A stretch of 64,000 nucleotides of DNA, taken from the NCBI RefSeq assembly GCF_013426205.1, contig NC_089423.1, positions 6,076,001 through 6,140,000 on the forward strand, in the 5' to 3' direction. The number at the start of each line of letters is the position of its first letter. Positions within the stretch are counted from its first letter, which is position 1. The notes beneath the pieces are model-generated. The model saw only the letters and a list, made by a program, of their open reading frames with translations. It had not been told where the DNA came from and made no database searches. Position numbers and translations under genes: made by a program. Shown piece after piece: positions 46,470 to 57,605 of this stretch. This DNA comes from Metarhizium brunneum (lineage: Eukaryota > Ascomycota > Sordariomycetes > Hypocreales > Clavicipitaceae).

Positions 46470-46877
46470 ATGTGTATCTGCACCATCCTCCACTACCACC
46501 ACGCGCCCCCTTGCCCGCGCCCCGTCATCTTCACAACGCACTATCTCTACTGCCCCGACGCCATTGTCAACCCAGTCACCAATGAGATCCTCTCCCCTTG
46601 CAGCAACACCAGCTACAAGCCCTCCCAGGGCATCGACTACCCAGACCCGTGTTCCACAGGTGGCTGCCTCATCTCGCCTCTCTGCAGCACGGGCACCTGC
46701 CGGCTCGAGGACCTGAATGGCCTGTGGGTTTGCTGCCAGTGTGACAGAGGGGGGAACCAATTTCGGACCTGTACCAACAGGAAGTGGGCTTGTCCGGATA
46801 CCTTTTGCTATCACAAGATCTGCCAGGGGTGTAGGCCGGATCTGGGCAAGGTCGGCAACCTGCCCGGAGGGAGGTAG
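46470..46877 (+). CDS. Cys/His-rich protein, tandem family member 1
   Basis: A 135-residue frame beginning MC and without a signal peptide. Cysteines are dense throughout. The C-terminal core reads CRLEDLNGLWVCCQCDRGGN, then CYHKICQGC, i.e. W-x-C-C-x-C followed by C-x-H-x2-C-x2-C. The N-terminal part has an MC start and an HH-x3-C pair, with a longer middle (DYPDPCSTGGC). The spacing suggests two metal-binding knuckles, probably zinc, so it may be a small zinc-finger-like adaptor. I do not recognise a named family. Members 2 and 3 follow on the same strand with the same architecture, so this is a local duplication array. Confidence 0.66.
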   Translation: MCICTILHYHHAPPCPRPVIFTTHYLYCPDAIVNPVTNEILSPCSNTSYKPSQGIDYPDPCSTGGCLISPLCSTGTCRLEDLNGLWVCCQCDRGGNQFRTCTNRKWACPDTFCYHKICQGCRPDLGKVGNLPGGR

Positions 46878-47851
46878 GATTCGAAGGATTCGAAACCAAA
46901 GATGGAATAAAAGCTAGTGGCTAATTCGAGTACATGTGTTTTCTTCTGTACTACATTCCTCGTTCATCCGATGGGCGCGCGGCGATATACGCAGCTATGT
47001 GATTTTAGCCTCCCCCGTATTCCAGCATGTCCTGCGTTATCCTCGTTTCACCAAACACTCAGACTGTCATCGTGTGCATACGTGTAAAGCTCGCCTAGCT
47101 TTACTCCAGGCCTTGTTGTCCTCCCGGAGAGGGGGGGTAATATCCTGACCTGGAATTCCAGCGCCGAGCGCCTCGTCGGGTGCAGTGGCACACGGTCCGA
47201 GTCCATCACCTCCGTCGCCCATCTGTCATGATATCAGCCATCTTCGCGTCAGTGCCCCTCAACACTCATCCACTACATACTTCCATCCTCTACCGTATAG
47301 TATCTTTTCCTTCACTTGTACGGGGTGAGATTGCAAATTGCTGCGTGCCATGTCGCCGATTACATGGTCGGACAATGGAAAAAAGGTTCAGGTATATTGG
47401 CCGGATTCATTCGACGGGCTTGGCCAAAAACCGGGTGAATACGGTATCAACCCAGCCCGTCTCCTTCATACAAGCATCACGAGGCTGCTTCATATACTGA
47501 ACATCTTCCCATGTCTGTAGGACACGACAGCCACCAACTGGTGATGTGATGCCCATGCCGAAACTGCGCCTCTTTTGGCATTTACAATCGCAAAGACTAC
47601 ACGGCGAGCGTGACTCACGTGTCCCCAAGTCCGTAAACATATTGTACGATTTCACTTTTTCACAGATTGGTGGAATACTCGCTGTCCATGGGAAATACTT
47701 AAACCAGGTCGTCCTCGAAATGGCTCGGTGTCTCCTGGGACAAACAGCAAGCAAGCGCCTCGAGTAGCTTCTTCACAACTCTGATTATTCGCAGGGTGCA
47801 TTCTACTCTGATTTCAGTCTATCCCTAAACGTCAACTCTTTCCCCACAGCC
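46878..47851. other. Spacer between tandem members 1 and 2
   Basis: About 970 bases with no gene recognised. A CCCCACAG directly before the member 2 ATG could be the acceptor of a 5' leader intron. Confidence 0.5.
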
Positions 47852-48187
47852 ATGTGTACGGAATCATACTTCACGCTCAAATGCGAGCACGTCGCCGTGT
47901 CGCTCGACGTCTGCGCCCGAGTTCCTCGCGGCGGGCCTACCCAATGTACGGACTACAAGGTAGAGAGGCCGTCGTATCCCTTCCCCTCGGACACCAAGCT
48001 TCCTGCGTGTCCCAAGAGCCCGCGATGTCCTTTCGAGCTTCGAGACGGCGTGTGGAATTGCTGCTGGTGCGGGAAGACACGGAATATCACGGGCCGCTGT
48101 GGGTGCAGGATGGTGTCGAGCCACGAGGAGTACTTTTGTGAGCACGTATGCTGCGAGAGATGCGGCAAGGGCAGTTATGCTCTGTGA
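47852..48187 (+). CDS. Cys/His-rich protein, tandem family member 2
   Basis: A 111-residue frame starting MCTESYFTLKCEHVAVSLDV, i.e. MC-x8-C-x-H, then a spacer with PSYPFPSDTKLPACPKSPRC. The core DGVWNCCWCGKTRN is followed by CGC and FCEHVCCERCGK. Shared with members 1 and 3 are the MC start, W-x-C-C-x-C and C-x-H-x-C-C-x2-C near the end. There is no signal peptide or transmembrane segment. The best-defined member of the set: the putative metal ligands are evenly spaced and no stop or frame break occurs. Function unknown. Confidence 0.72.
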   Translation: MCTESYFTLKCEHVAVSLDVCARVPRGGPTQCTDYKVERPSYPFPSDTKLPACPKSPRCPFELRDGVWNCCWCGKTRNITGRCGCRMVSSHEEYFCEHVCCERCGKGSYAL

Positions 48188-49522
48188 ATGGTTGGCCCTG
48201 TGACGTGGGAGTTTTGGAGGTGATATTTGGACAAACAGCTTGAGCGGGCATCATTCGAGGGGGCGTGGGTGATGAGGATCGAGAGATCGATTGGTCTTGC
48301 AGATGATTCAGTGCCCGGGATAGGGGACCGGATAGGCAATGATGGAGACGTTTTTGTCTCACTAACGTGTTAAATGGACATATTTCAAAGATGCTGCTTC
48401 TCTCTTGTCTGTTCAACGATATCACAGTTGTGAAAGCTGCCCAAGTCGCACGGGCCGTATTTGGCGAAATGTGGCAAAGTGGCCGAATCTTTTCGGTACT
48501 TGGCGCCGTCTGAGACTGCAACATGTCCGTTTCTCCCGCGTGAGACATTACCATGGCACCAGATCTTCATGCTCGTATACCGAGGGATTGGTTCTCGGGG
48601 AAGTGGCGCCGAACGAGGCGAGTTGGAGCCGCTTTGTCCTACGAACTGACGTCTTGGTGTAGACTTGAATAATTAGTCACCAGCTTCGGATATCGTATTC
48701 TTTTCCACTTCCTAATAGCCTAGTCAGAAATAAACAGATGCTCCAGAGTATTCTGAAACGAAAAAATGTTGGCGAATCAGTAAATAGTCACATAGGCGTG
48801 TGTTTCCATGCAAGACAACAGGGGGCTTGAGCTCAGATCCTTTGTATGCCCGTTTACTCTGGGCAACATGAAACTGGCAGATCATGTTATGTTGACCAGA
48901 TTCCAGGGTTAGTCCAGAAAAATAGTCATTTGCAAGAGATTGCGGTGTAACCACACCCTCATGTGTACTCTTCGTTTCATTTCATGTTACCTTTCTTGCC
49001 ATTATTTTCAACGCCGAAGGAAAGAACCCTGGCCTTTCTCCCGAAACATTGCCAGGCGTTCCCCGTTCTGGGTTGTAGCCCAAGACGCTACCATGGACTC
49101 GGGACCATGCTGTGTATTCTTTGACGGGAACGTGCAGAAGCCTTCATCTGCACATAATCGCTTAGTACAGGGAAACAGTCTGCGAAAGTTATCAAAGTGG
49201 CGTTTGTGGCGGCCCCCAAGAAAGGCCACCGCTGTCATGCGAATGGTCGCTGTATCTATCCAGATATTGTTAGATCTGCAGGGTCGTTGATAGCAAGGTC
49301 TATTCAAACCCGACAAAACAAGATCCAACAGTGTTGTGGTTGAAAGGCTCCTACAACAGTAGAGCCAAGGAATACTATAAATATAAAGTCAAGCATGGCC
49401 AAATTCTGACCCCGGGTTTGATATAGAAGCAACATATTCAAGCATGTCAACTCAATCACACTTGGAAACCCCTCCTTCGCCATTTGATAATACCATATAC
49501 AGGTTTGACTACGTCCAGAAAA
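48188..49522. other. Spacer between tandem members 2 and 3
   Basis: About 1.3 kb without recognised genes or repeats. Confidence 0.5.
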
Positions 49523-49891
49523 ATGTGCAGCGGACACCCTCGAGCTCACCCTTGTGGCCATACTTCCCTGCTATGGAACTATTGTCGTTCTGCAACATTC
49601 AACACGATGACAGGAGAATCAATGCGCTGCGGTAACGTCACGTTTGGCACCTACGTCCGAGAGTTGAAATCCGGGTGCCCGTTGTCAGAATGCAAGTTCA
49701 AGGCCAAGGGAGGAAACTGGGTGTGCTGCAAATGTCATCGAGGTCCGAATCGACGGGGTTGGTGCAACCAGCCGGTGATACGCCTGCGACGGAAGCTAGG
49801 CAGCGATGATGAGAACGAGAAGGAAGAAGCAGACTGTACTTGCGACCACATGTGTTGTGACGAGTGTGCGATAGTAGGTACGTCAACTTGA
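49523..49891 (+). CDS. Cys/His-rich protein, tandem family member 3
   Basis: A 122-residue protein starting at 49523 with MCSGHPRAHPCGHTSLLWNY, repeating the MC-x8-C-x-H opening of member 2. An upstream in-frame ATG at 49484 is rejected because the family begins at MC. The core GGNWVCCKCHRGPNRRGWC is followed by an insertion rich in Arg, Asp and Glu (RLRRKLGSDDENEKEEAD) and the terminal CDHMCCDEC knuckle. The charged insertion is the main difference from members 1 and 2. No signal peptide. Function unknown; small zinc-binding protein is the best structural guess. Confidence 0.7.
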   Translation: MCSGHPRAHPCGHTSLLWNYCRSATFNTMTGESMRCGNVTFGTYVRELKSGCPLSECKFKAKGGNWVCCKCHRGPNRRGWCNQPVIRLRRKLGSDDENEKEEADCTCDHMCCDECAIVGTST

Positions 49892-50847
49892 GCAGGATGT
49901 AACTGTGCTGTGACGACGTCGCTAACTCGCGAGTTGTATAGAAGAGAACTGAGGGCGAGTCCAATTGGTAGTGATTGGAAGCAAGGGGCAAAAAAGCCCG
50001 CTAACCCGCATAGAGAGAAGATGGGGTTGCAATGGCGCCTGTGTGTTGATGCTGGTTGGTTTCGTTTCTTTGGGAATGCGAAGAAGGGCGGTGTACAATA
50101 TGTCCTCCGGTTGAAGGGTGCCTGCTCGAGGCATTGAATCCGTCTGTGGAAAAGCGATTTGATCAGCATACCCTAACAAGGCAAAACGAGGAAGGTCTTT
50201 GTTTTTCGCTTCAATTAATACCGTGATATTGGACTCTGTAATTCCGGATTGTAACATCGTTGATGGTATCATGTCCATGTCACCAAACATGCCCAACCCA
50301 CGGCATGGCCGACGGCCTCGGGCTGGGCGGACAAGTCAACATGGCCACGTGTGAGCCCAGCCATTCGCGGTAGCCAAGACGTGTGAAAATTGATGATGGT
50401 GGCAGCGTTGCATATGTTGTCAGTATGAAGCCGCAGGCCGAGGGGATGCCCGCGTGGCCACCGCAGCAAGCGTCCAGCGAAATGTCTCATGCCCCCATGT
50501 CCCATGTCTCACATCAATTCACGTGGCAGAGTTGGCCGGCCGTGCAGCTGGAGGGAGGATGCTCCGTACTCCGTAGGGCGGCTAATATTAATATTCCGCC
50601 GTCAGACATCGAACCTGCGACGGGCAAGATTGAAAGCATCCACAACCAATGCTCCTTTTCAGGTCGAGGGTCGAGGGTCGAGGTGACGAAACCATCACAC
50701 GGTCGGTGGATTGTGTCAACTTTCGCGGAAGGAGCAGTTCTTCACGCAAGGGGAAAGGAAAAGGGACAAAGTACGGAGTAAGCTACGTACGTACTTTCAT
50801 GGAGGAAGGAACTATTGGACACACGGCAGCCGCAGCGCATTGCACCT

Positions 50848-50926
50848 GCATTTTGCATTGCATTTGCATTTGCATTTGCATTTGTGTGCTACCGTTGACA
50901 TTTGCATTTTGCATTTTGCATTTTGC
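50848..50926. repeat. TTTGCA microsatellite
   Basis: Imperfect tandem copies of TTTGCA or TTTTGCA, interrupted near 50885-50900 by TGTGTGCTACCGTTGACA. Intergenic. Confidence 0.85.
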
Positions 50927-51622
50927 TGCGCCGCCTTTTCAAGTGCTCAAATGTTGGCACACTAGCGGTCCACATATTGGCTGCTCCTCCATCAAATGAT
51001 ACCGTCGACGTATTGCAACGGCTGCTAGTGAATAGAGGATTGCCGAGTACGGAGTACCCCGTAATACGTCAATGGCACAATGCTCGCAGACTAGAACAAA
51101 GAGGTCGCTGACTGTTTGTTCTGCCCCTATTGTTCGAACTGTCATCTAACTGCAACTGTAAACTAAACCTATCATTGATCACCTGTCAGGTCCCACTCGT
51201 ACTCGCCCAACCATCTACGGGGTCTGGTAATATTGTACGGAGTAGAGGAGATTGAATGTTGGCCATCCATTTTGCCCCAGGATCACGTACGTACATCGTA
51301 CATACATGCATGCTCCATGCCAACTACGGAGTCATGATGCCAAAAGCACCCTTGTCCACTGTCCCTTGCACCCTCATTTCACAATGTCGTGCGGGTGGTC
51401 AATCCACCCTTCTGCAGGCCCCCCTTGCCTGGCGCTCTTCCCCAAGCTCTCAACTCTGGCCGCTTCCATTACTGCATTGAGCAGGGCTTGTGCCGATTCA
51501 ACGGTTATAATTTGTACAAGCCTCCTCCTCCCCTCCTGCCGCATTCCTCGTGGCTTGCCCGGCTCCTATTCTGGACTTCCTTCATCGTCTTATTGTCCGC
51601 GCTCGCTTCCACCTGGCCTCCC

Positions 51623-51650
51623 CTCGTCTCGTCTCGTCTCGTCTCGTCTC
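51623..51650. repeat. CTCGT pentanucleotide repeat
   Basis: About five and a half perfect copies of CTCGT within a pyrimidine-rich leader region upstream of the gene at 52207. Confidence 0.9.
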
Positions 51651-52206
51651 TTCCCGTCTTATCGTGCCCTCTCCTTCGTCCCTGCATTCGCCATCCAACC
51701 ATCCCGGCGACCTGCATCCTGAATCCTGAATCCTGATACACCTCGCCGCCCCTGATCTGACTGCGCTTTGTTGATCTGCCTCAGGTCACAGTGTCCAGTC
51801 CGAGCCAGACGACCAGCCCAGTCGCGACTAGGTGTCCATGTTGTCTTGCCCGCTCCTTGGCCAAACCAGTCTACCGCCTCATCCCAACCAGCATTGAACC
51901 AGCATTCACAACTTCGAGTCGAGCCTATCGAAAGCGCCACCGATTTCGCACCCTGCCACGCGGGCCACCGCTGCATTCCATCAGGGCCCCCTCCTCGTCT
52001 CTCTCTCCCAGCCTTGGGCCGGGTTGTCAGCTCTGGAAATTGCCGCTCCTTTCGACCTCTATTCGATAAATTCCACCCAAGACCCAAGAAGAAACGCCGC
52101 AGCATCTTCTGACTGGCTCGGCCCATATACAAGGTGCTCGCGTCGTGTTGCATTCTGTATCCACTTCTCGAATTCACCACGTTGCGCCCGTCTTCGATTT
52201 GCCAGA

Positions 52207-53013
52207 ATGCCCGCCTCTCTCGACTCATCGCGCCCCATCATGGCCCCGTCGGTATGTTTTTGTTCGGGTCTTGCGTTTCTTTCGGCTTTTGACAAAATGT
52301 CTTGATTTGCTTGCTTCTCTTTTCCTGCCTGTCTTGCTCTCCCTTTCACTGTCTTCTTTATTTCCTTTTGCTTGGTTTGCAAACATAAACACCAAAAAGA
52401 AACGCCCAGCCCAAAAAAAGGCTCGACGCCACACTCTGGTTTGTGCGTGCCTGCATTCCCGCCCCAGAAACCCATGTGAAACTCAACCTGGCCAAACCAT
52501 GAATTTCTCAAGTACTCTGTTATATGGTTGGGGGCACGCCATCAGCGCCTCTACACATTTCCTCCCCAATCGCCAGTCATCACGCCCTTCCACATTCCTC
52601 CATATACTTGTCATTTTCACTCTTCATCTGTTGCGGTTATCAAATCAGTCAAACTTTCCGTGTAAACTAACAAACCCATGTCTCGACGACAGGCCAGAAC
52701 TTCCGTGCGCTTCAGCACCTACAGCATGACGCCGTCCTTTACACCTACTGTCCAGACCTCTGACACGGCCCAGGCGGAGATCAGCGATATTGCCTTGAAC
52801 CTCGACCGCATGGAGAATAAGGCACTATCCTCGCAACGGGTCATGCTCAGTGACGAGAAGACAGACAATATGAGCAAGCTGGCTCTGGGTGCCAAACTCG
52901 ACCGTGCCTTGGGACGACGCATGAGTGGACAGGATGCTGTTATGCGCCCGCGCCGCAACGTCTCCGTCAGCGTTACCATGAGTGAGAAGAAGGCACTAAG
53001 CGAGAGAGCATAA
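52207..53013 (+). CDS. Conserved small protein of unknown function
   Basis: Two exons, 52207-52251 and 52693-53013, separated by a 441-nt intron with donor GTATGT and an AAACTAACAAACC branch region before the CGACAG acceptor. Exon 1 gives MPASLDSSRPIMAPS (the second Met is an alternative start) and exon 2 continues ARTSVRFSTYSMTPSF. The rest is hydrophilic, with EISDIALNLDRMENKALSSQ and KLALGAKLDRALGRRMSGQD as probable helices, and Arg/Ser-rich ends. About 121 residues in all, or 110 from MAPS. No known domain, signal peptide or membrane segment. An unspliced reading from the ATG at 52678 is possible but that ATG sits between the branch site and the acceptor, so splicing is preferred. Function unknown. 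Confidence 0.62.
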
Positions 53014-54591
53014 ATCCTCGGCTTTTACTTTGAAAGACGATATCAGAGCGATCTTACGGGTTCGAGGCAGACGACACGTCGATAGCAGTCGCGGATTGCC
53101 CCTATCAAAGGACACGCTACTTGAACATGAAAGGTCGCCTTAATCGACACAACGAGGGATAGTGTTTTCAGTCGAGACATATCATAGCTTATCTTCGACG
53201 AAGGTTGCCGGTGTTTCAGCATGCACCAGCTCTCCGGTTAATGGCTTGACCAGCCCCGGCTAGTCCTGGGCGAATCGTCAACAAATAAGCCAGCAAAGCC
53301 CATAGCAAAGCAGCGGGACTAAAAGAACCGGCAGTCACCGTCCATTGATAAACGAGATCGGTGAGACGAATCAACGGCGGAATTTTAAGCGTTATTTCTT
53401 CATTTGCTCATGCATGGTTCTCTTTAAACATACAGGGAGTCTGTCCCAAAAAAACAGCCTATTGTATCGTGACGACTAGAGCGACGGCTTGGATGGGTTC
53501 ATGCTTTCTCGGCTTTCCCTTTGTTTTTGTTTTTTTCCTCTTTTACACGTGTTTGCTTTCTGTTTGTTTTGGGCATTTCTTTCGACAGTTTTTTGGGGAT
53601 ATCCAACAAAGGGAGTGGAATGTGGGTGTTAAAAGAAACAGAATAAATTTCGGCCACGGTGGTTTCCCATCTACACCGCTATTGTGCGCTGCGTTTACCG
53701 TGTGTGTAGGGCCTCTGCGACAGTAAGCGCCATTGCTACACTCTGTGTAGCAGCCAGAGTATGCCTAGGCTGTCAGACGCCTGGGGAAAGTTGCATCCAT
53801 AAGACAGGCATTCCTAGGGCTTGGTGGTCCACTTTGTTACTCTACTTCCTTGGCATGCTTGGGACCAGGTCAAGTTCCAACAATCCCTGGCGTTGTCTGA
53901 TTACGCTTCGTCGTTCGTGCACGTCCTCCTGGTTCATCAAAAGCAAGGGTATCAGCAGAGGTAGTAGTACTTCAAAAGTGGTAGTAGTAGTACAACGACA
54001 AAGCGATGTCCAACATTAGAAAGCGGAGCAATAATAAAAGAAATTGACATAGGCAAAAAGGGAAGAGAAACCTCCATGCCAGGAATCAAGTACAGAGTGC
54101 TCGGTGACATTATAAAACTCGCTGTTATCTTGTGTAGGGTATTGCGGCGGACGATTGAGTTCTTTCCACACTGAAGCACCAGGTTGAGTTGACAAGACAG
54201 GCTCCTAAACGTTGAAATTTAAATCATATTTGGCTCGCGTGATGATTATTTGATAGACAACTTGCTCAACGCGGAAAACAGGATGACGCCGTAAAACACA
54301 AAACAGTCTGGTTAAATGATATGCAAATCCTGTGCGCCGAATGTTGCAGTACATCTTACATTCCCGCCATCTTTTTCTCCCCGAGCAATTTCAGACGGTG
54401 TCCTGCTGACGTTTATCTAGTCTTCTGACGCCCCGTGTATCTTGAGATGTCTCTCTGGTCGTGCGCAGATAGTTGGTATCGTGGTCAAGGAACCAAATCC
54501 TCCTTCTCCAACAGCGCTGGCCCTTGCCTCTATCCCCTCCAGAGTGTTAAAAAAAAAGACAGCCGCCATCCCATGGCAGAATGTCGTCCTT
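53014..54591. other. Intergenic, 1.6 kb
   Basis: 3' flanks of the small protein gene (plus) and the Sec72-like gene (minus). T-rich stretches near 53525-53570; no gene recognised. Confidence 0.55.
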
Positions 54592-55206
54592 CTAATGGGC
54601 CTTGCGCCTCTCGACCAGCGCCTCAATCTCCTTGAGCAGCGACACCAGGTCGCCCTCCTCGCCCTCCACCTCCAGGCCCTGCTTCACCCAGTCCCTGGCC
54701 TCCTCCAGCCTGCCCATCTCCATGAGGCACTTGCCCCTCCTCCACCAGGCCTTTGCGTTGCCGACGCGCCTCGCCTCGACGCTCGCCTCGGCGTCGACGG
54801 CGCCCTCGGGCCAGTTCTGCGTCGCCATGTGCGCCTGGGCCCTGTTGGCCAGCAGGCCCGACACCTCCTCCCTCACGAGGGCGGCGGGCTCCCAGAGCGG
54901 CCGCCCCAGCGCCATCTGGATCCCGAGCGAGTACAGGCGCACTGCGTCGGCGTACTTGCCCTTGCGGTACTCGGCGTTGCCGTTGTCGCGGAGCTTGTTG
55001 ACCTGTCCGGTGCGCTTGGGGTTGACGGGGATGGGCGGCGGGGGGACGCCGTTAGAGGAGCTGTCGACGTTGAGGAGCGCGCGGTGGAGGGTGTTGAGGG
55101 CCTCGAGCTCGGCGTTGAGGGCGCGCGACTGCTTGCTGGCCGTGATGGCCTTGGACTGGGCGTCCATGTGTATGGGGAGGAGGTCGAAGTGGTCGAGGTC
55201 TGCCAT
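54592..55206 (-). CDS. sec72: TPR protein, Sec72-like ER translocon subunit
   Basis: A 204-residue intronless frame. After an N-terminal region (HFDLLPIHMDAQSKAIT) comes NPKRTGQVNKLRDNGNAEYR, the start of a three-repeat TPR block: NGNAEYRKGKYADAVRLYSL, LLANRAQAHMATQNWPEGAV and AWWRRGKCLMEMGRLEEARD. The NPKR-x-QVNKLRDxGN lead-in and the LGRPLWEPAAL loop between repeats match fungal Sec72 as I know it. Sec72 binds the Sec62/Sec63 complex at the ER and docks Hsp70 for post-translational translocation. The unrelated TPR co-chaperones Cns1/Tah1 are the alternative reading. GC-rich throughout, so long antisense frames on the plus strand are artefacts. Confidence 0.8.
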   Translation of the reverse strand: MADLDHFDLLPIHMDAQSKAITASKQSRALNAELEALNTLHRALLNVDSSSNGVPPPPIPVNPKRTGQVNKLRDNGNAEYRKGKYADAVRLYSLGIQMALGRPLWEPAALVREEVSGLLANRAQAHMATQNWPEGAVDAEASVEARRVGNAKAWWRRGKCLMEMGRLEEARDWVKQGLEVEGEEGDLVSLLKEIEALVERRKAH

Positions 55207-56508
55207 TGTGGGCGGCGCGTGTGGGCGGCTTTGGATTCTTGGCAGGCGGATGTGTGTATTTATTGAGATGCAGCTGTTGCTTTCGGCGGTTGTTGTTTAC
55301 TGTTTTTTCTCTCTTCAGCTCCAGGACGAGGAACCTAGTAGCCGGGGAGGGAGTTGTGGGAATTTTGGCAATGTCATCGGACGGTGGTGCTTATTTCGCC
55401 GGCGACAGGTGGGCTCTAGAAGGACAAGTTTCAAGTTGCTGGTTCGGAATTCTTCTAGCACATGACTGTGGGGGGCGGGCGGGCAGTGGCTGGCGACGTC
55501 CATCAAAACACGTTGCCCACTTACCCTAAGCTATATTTATACTTTGGCGATGGAAACGACCAAAGGATGGATAAAGCTTAAAAACTGGATGAATGAGGTC
55601 ATGTATTTCGAGAACGATAATTTACTATGGTGAATGTTCTTCTTTTTGAATCATGTTTTCGGGATTGTAGGCATAGACGTTGAATATGCTGGGAGAAAGT
55701 GACGATCCAGTCATTATGGCACGAGCCCTGTTACTGACACACGGCACATTATTGCACACATCTTTCTGTAACATCACCGAACAACCGTCCAAGCAATTGT
55801 CCCCCTAATGTCGTCGAATGAAACTAACTACCACAATCGCAGCTTCATCAATTGTCAATGCAAAACAATACCATTCCTTTTCTACTCCTATGGTGCAAAA
55901 TGCTAGAAACCCCTTCAGCCCAGGCATGAGAGAAGAGAGTCAACATAATCCATCTTCCATGCCCTCCTCCAAGCACTCCCCCAACGTTTATCATCATGGA
56001 CCATCTTGGAAATTTCAAGATTGGCTTCCTTGGGCTTGAAAGCACGGGGGAAAATGACAAGTAGCGTTATTCCTCGGTCCTGCGTTTTTTTGCCTTTACC
56101 CAATTAGTCAAATAAAAACACCGGTAGAAAAAAACCGAATAAAAAGAATCCTTCTTCATCAACAAGCAATTCCTCACGCAACATGTAAAATGTGTACCGT
56201 TTGGCATAAAAGAGATGCTGGAGAATCTTTTGGTTTCTGTGCTTTATTTGTTTTGGGCATCGGTCTTTTTTGTCTTCTCATTCGACGAGCGATATTCCAT
56301 GTAGAACATTTAGAACAACCATCCGCCACCTTTCCCTATAGCTTTACCATCCCTTGCCATCACTCAGCAAATCAAGTGTAATCCGTTTGTGAACCGCCGC
56401 GCCAATCTAATGAACCGCACAGAAACGACAAAGACAATGCGAAGTTGTTTTCCACCTAGGACCATTGTCGTCATGCCATGGTCGGAGGGTATAGAAACAT
56501 GGCTGGAT
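55207..56508. other. Intergenic, 1.3 kb
   Basis: Promoter of the Sec72-like gene and 3' flank of the ribosomal protein gene. No gene or repeat recognised. Confidence 0.55.
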
Positions 56509-57605
56509 TTAGTAGCCATAAGCCGCAAGGGCCTTCGCCGTCTTGGCCTTGACAGTAGCGTTCTTCTTGGCATCGGACAGTTGTCGAGCAGCAACCTTCT
56601 TGCGCTCGTAGTAGGCCGCGCCCTTGGCCTTTCTCCGCTCCTCCAATCTGTGTATCCCGTCAGCATACCGCGCTTCGGCGGTGAAGATTTCCAGTGTAGA
56701 CATACCGGGCAACAACATCCTGATACTTCCAGCCAACCTCGTGGCTCAGACGGCCGACGGTGCAGTACTTGCGGCCGGGCTGCAGGCGAAGAACGCGCAG
56801 AGCCTGGGGAACGACCATCTTCTTCTTGGTGTCATAGGGGGGAGGGACACCCTCGAAAACCTTGAGGCGCTCCATGGCAGCAGCACCTCGAGCGGTCTTG
56901 TGGGGGATCATGCCACGGACGGCCTTGTAGAAGATTCGGGAGGGAGCGCGGAAGTGGAAGGGACCTAGATTTGTGTTAACTAGGATGTAATTGCACGACG
57001 GATTATTCAATACGGGCTGAGACTCACCACCGCGGGTGGGGTTGTATCGGGTCATCTTGCGCAGATAGGCGTGGTACTTGACTGTGCGACAGTTAGTTAT
57101 CTCCAAATCATCTCTTCGGTTTCTGTTGTGGTAGATTCGACAGGCTCGACCAGCTTCCAGGAGGATGCAGAGTGTTTGCAAGGGGTGTTCACGTACGCTT
57201 AGCGCGGAAGAACTCTCCCGAGATGTTGAGGGCCTCGCAGCGGACAACGACGATCTTCTGGCCGTTGAGGAGCTGCTTGGCAACAATGCTGGCAAGACGG
57301 CCCAGCAAGTGGCCCTTGCCATCGATGACAACCTAGTAGAAGAAGCCCGGTCAGCCTCCAAATGTCCATTCATCATGCCCCATGGCATCCGGCATCCGAT
57401 TGAAGTGATTCCCAGAGTCTCGAAGTTTGATCGCGGTGCAGCAGACACACCCGTCCCGAAACCATTCTCCCGAGTTCCCATCCAAGTGTGCCTGCGCATG
57501 CATCCATCATCGAGTCCCTCATCACGCCTCTCGAACTGCTCCGGACACAGGATACACAATAGTAGTGGTTGGTGTTCTACTCACAACCGGCTCGAATGAC
57601 GACAT
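56509..57605 (-). CDS. rpl16: 60S ribosomal protein L16 (uL13)
   Basis: Five exons on the minus strand: 57605-57585, 57332-57197, 57081-57028, 56964-56706 and 56647-56509, 202 residues. Exon 1 codes only MSSFEPV before a 252-nt first intron, as is common for fungal ribosomal protein genes. Exon 2 then gives [20 protein letters not shown] and [14 protein letters not shown]. Exons 3 and 4 carry [19 protein letters not shown] joined to [20 protein letters not shown] and HKTARG. Exon 5 supplies the Ala/Lys-rich C-terminal helix ending AKALAAYGY. All junctions are GT-AG and keep frame. Structural protein of the large ribosomal subunit. Confidence 0.95.

Larger units (their letters stand above)
49892..52206. 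other. Intergenic with simple repeats and TACGGAGTA cluster
   Basis: No gene recognised. Four exact TACGGAGTA/TACTCCGTA copies lie at 50567-50575, 50772-50780, 51048-51056 and 51236-51244. The last 800 bases are pyrimidine-rich and probably form the promoter and leader of the gene at 52207. Confidence 0.6.

Noticed and set aside
46892..46903. Minus-strand GGTTTCGAATCC resembling a tRNA B box
   Set aside because: No matching A box or acceptor stem in the flanking bases.
54442..55465. Plus-strand frames of 274 and 287 codons
   Set aside because: Antisense to the Sec72-like gene; Leu/Ala/Arg-biased composition caused by high GC.
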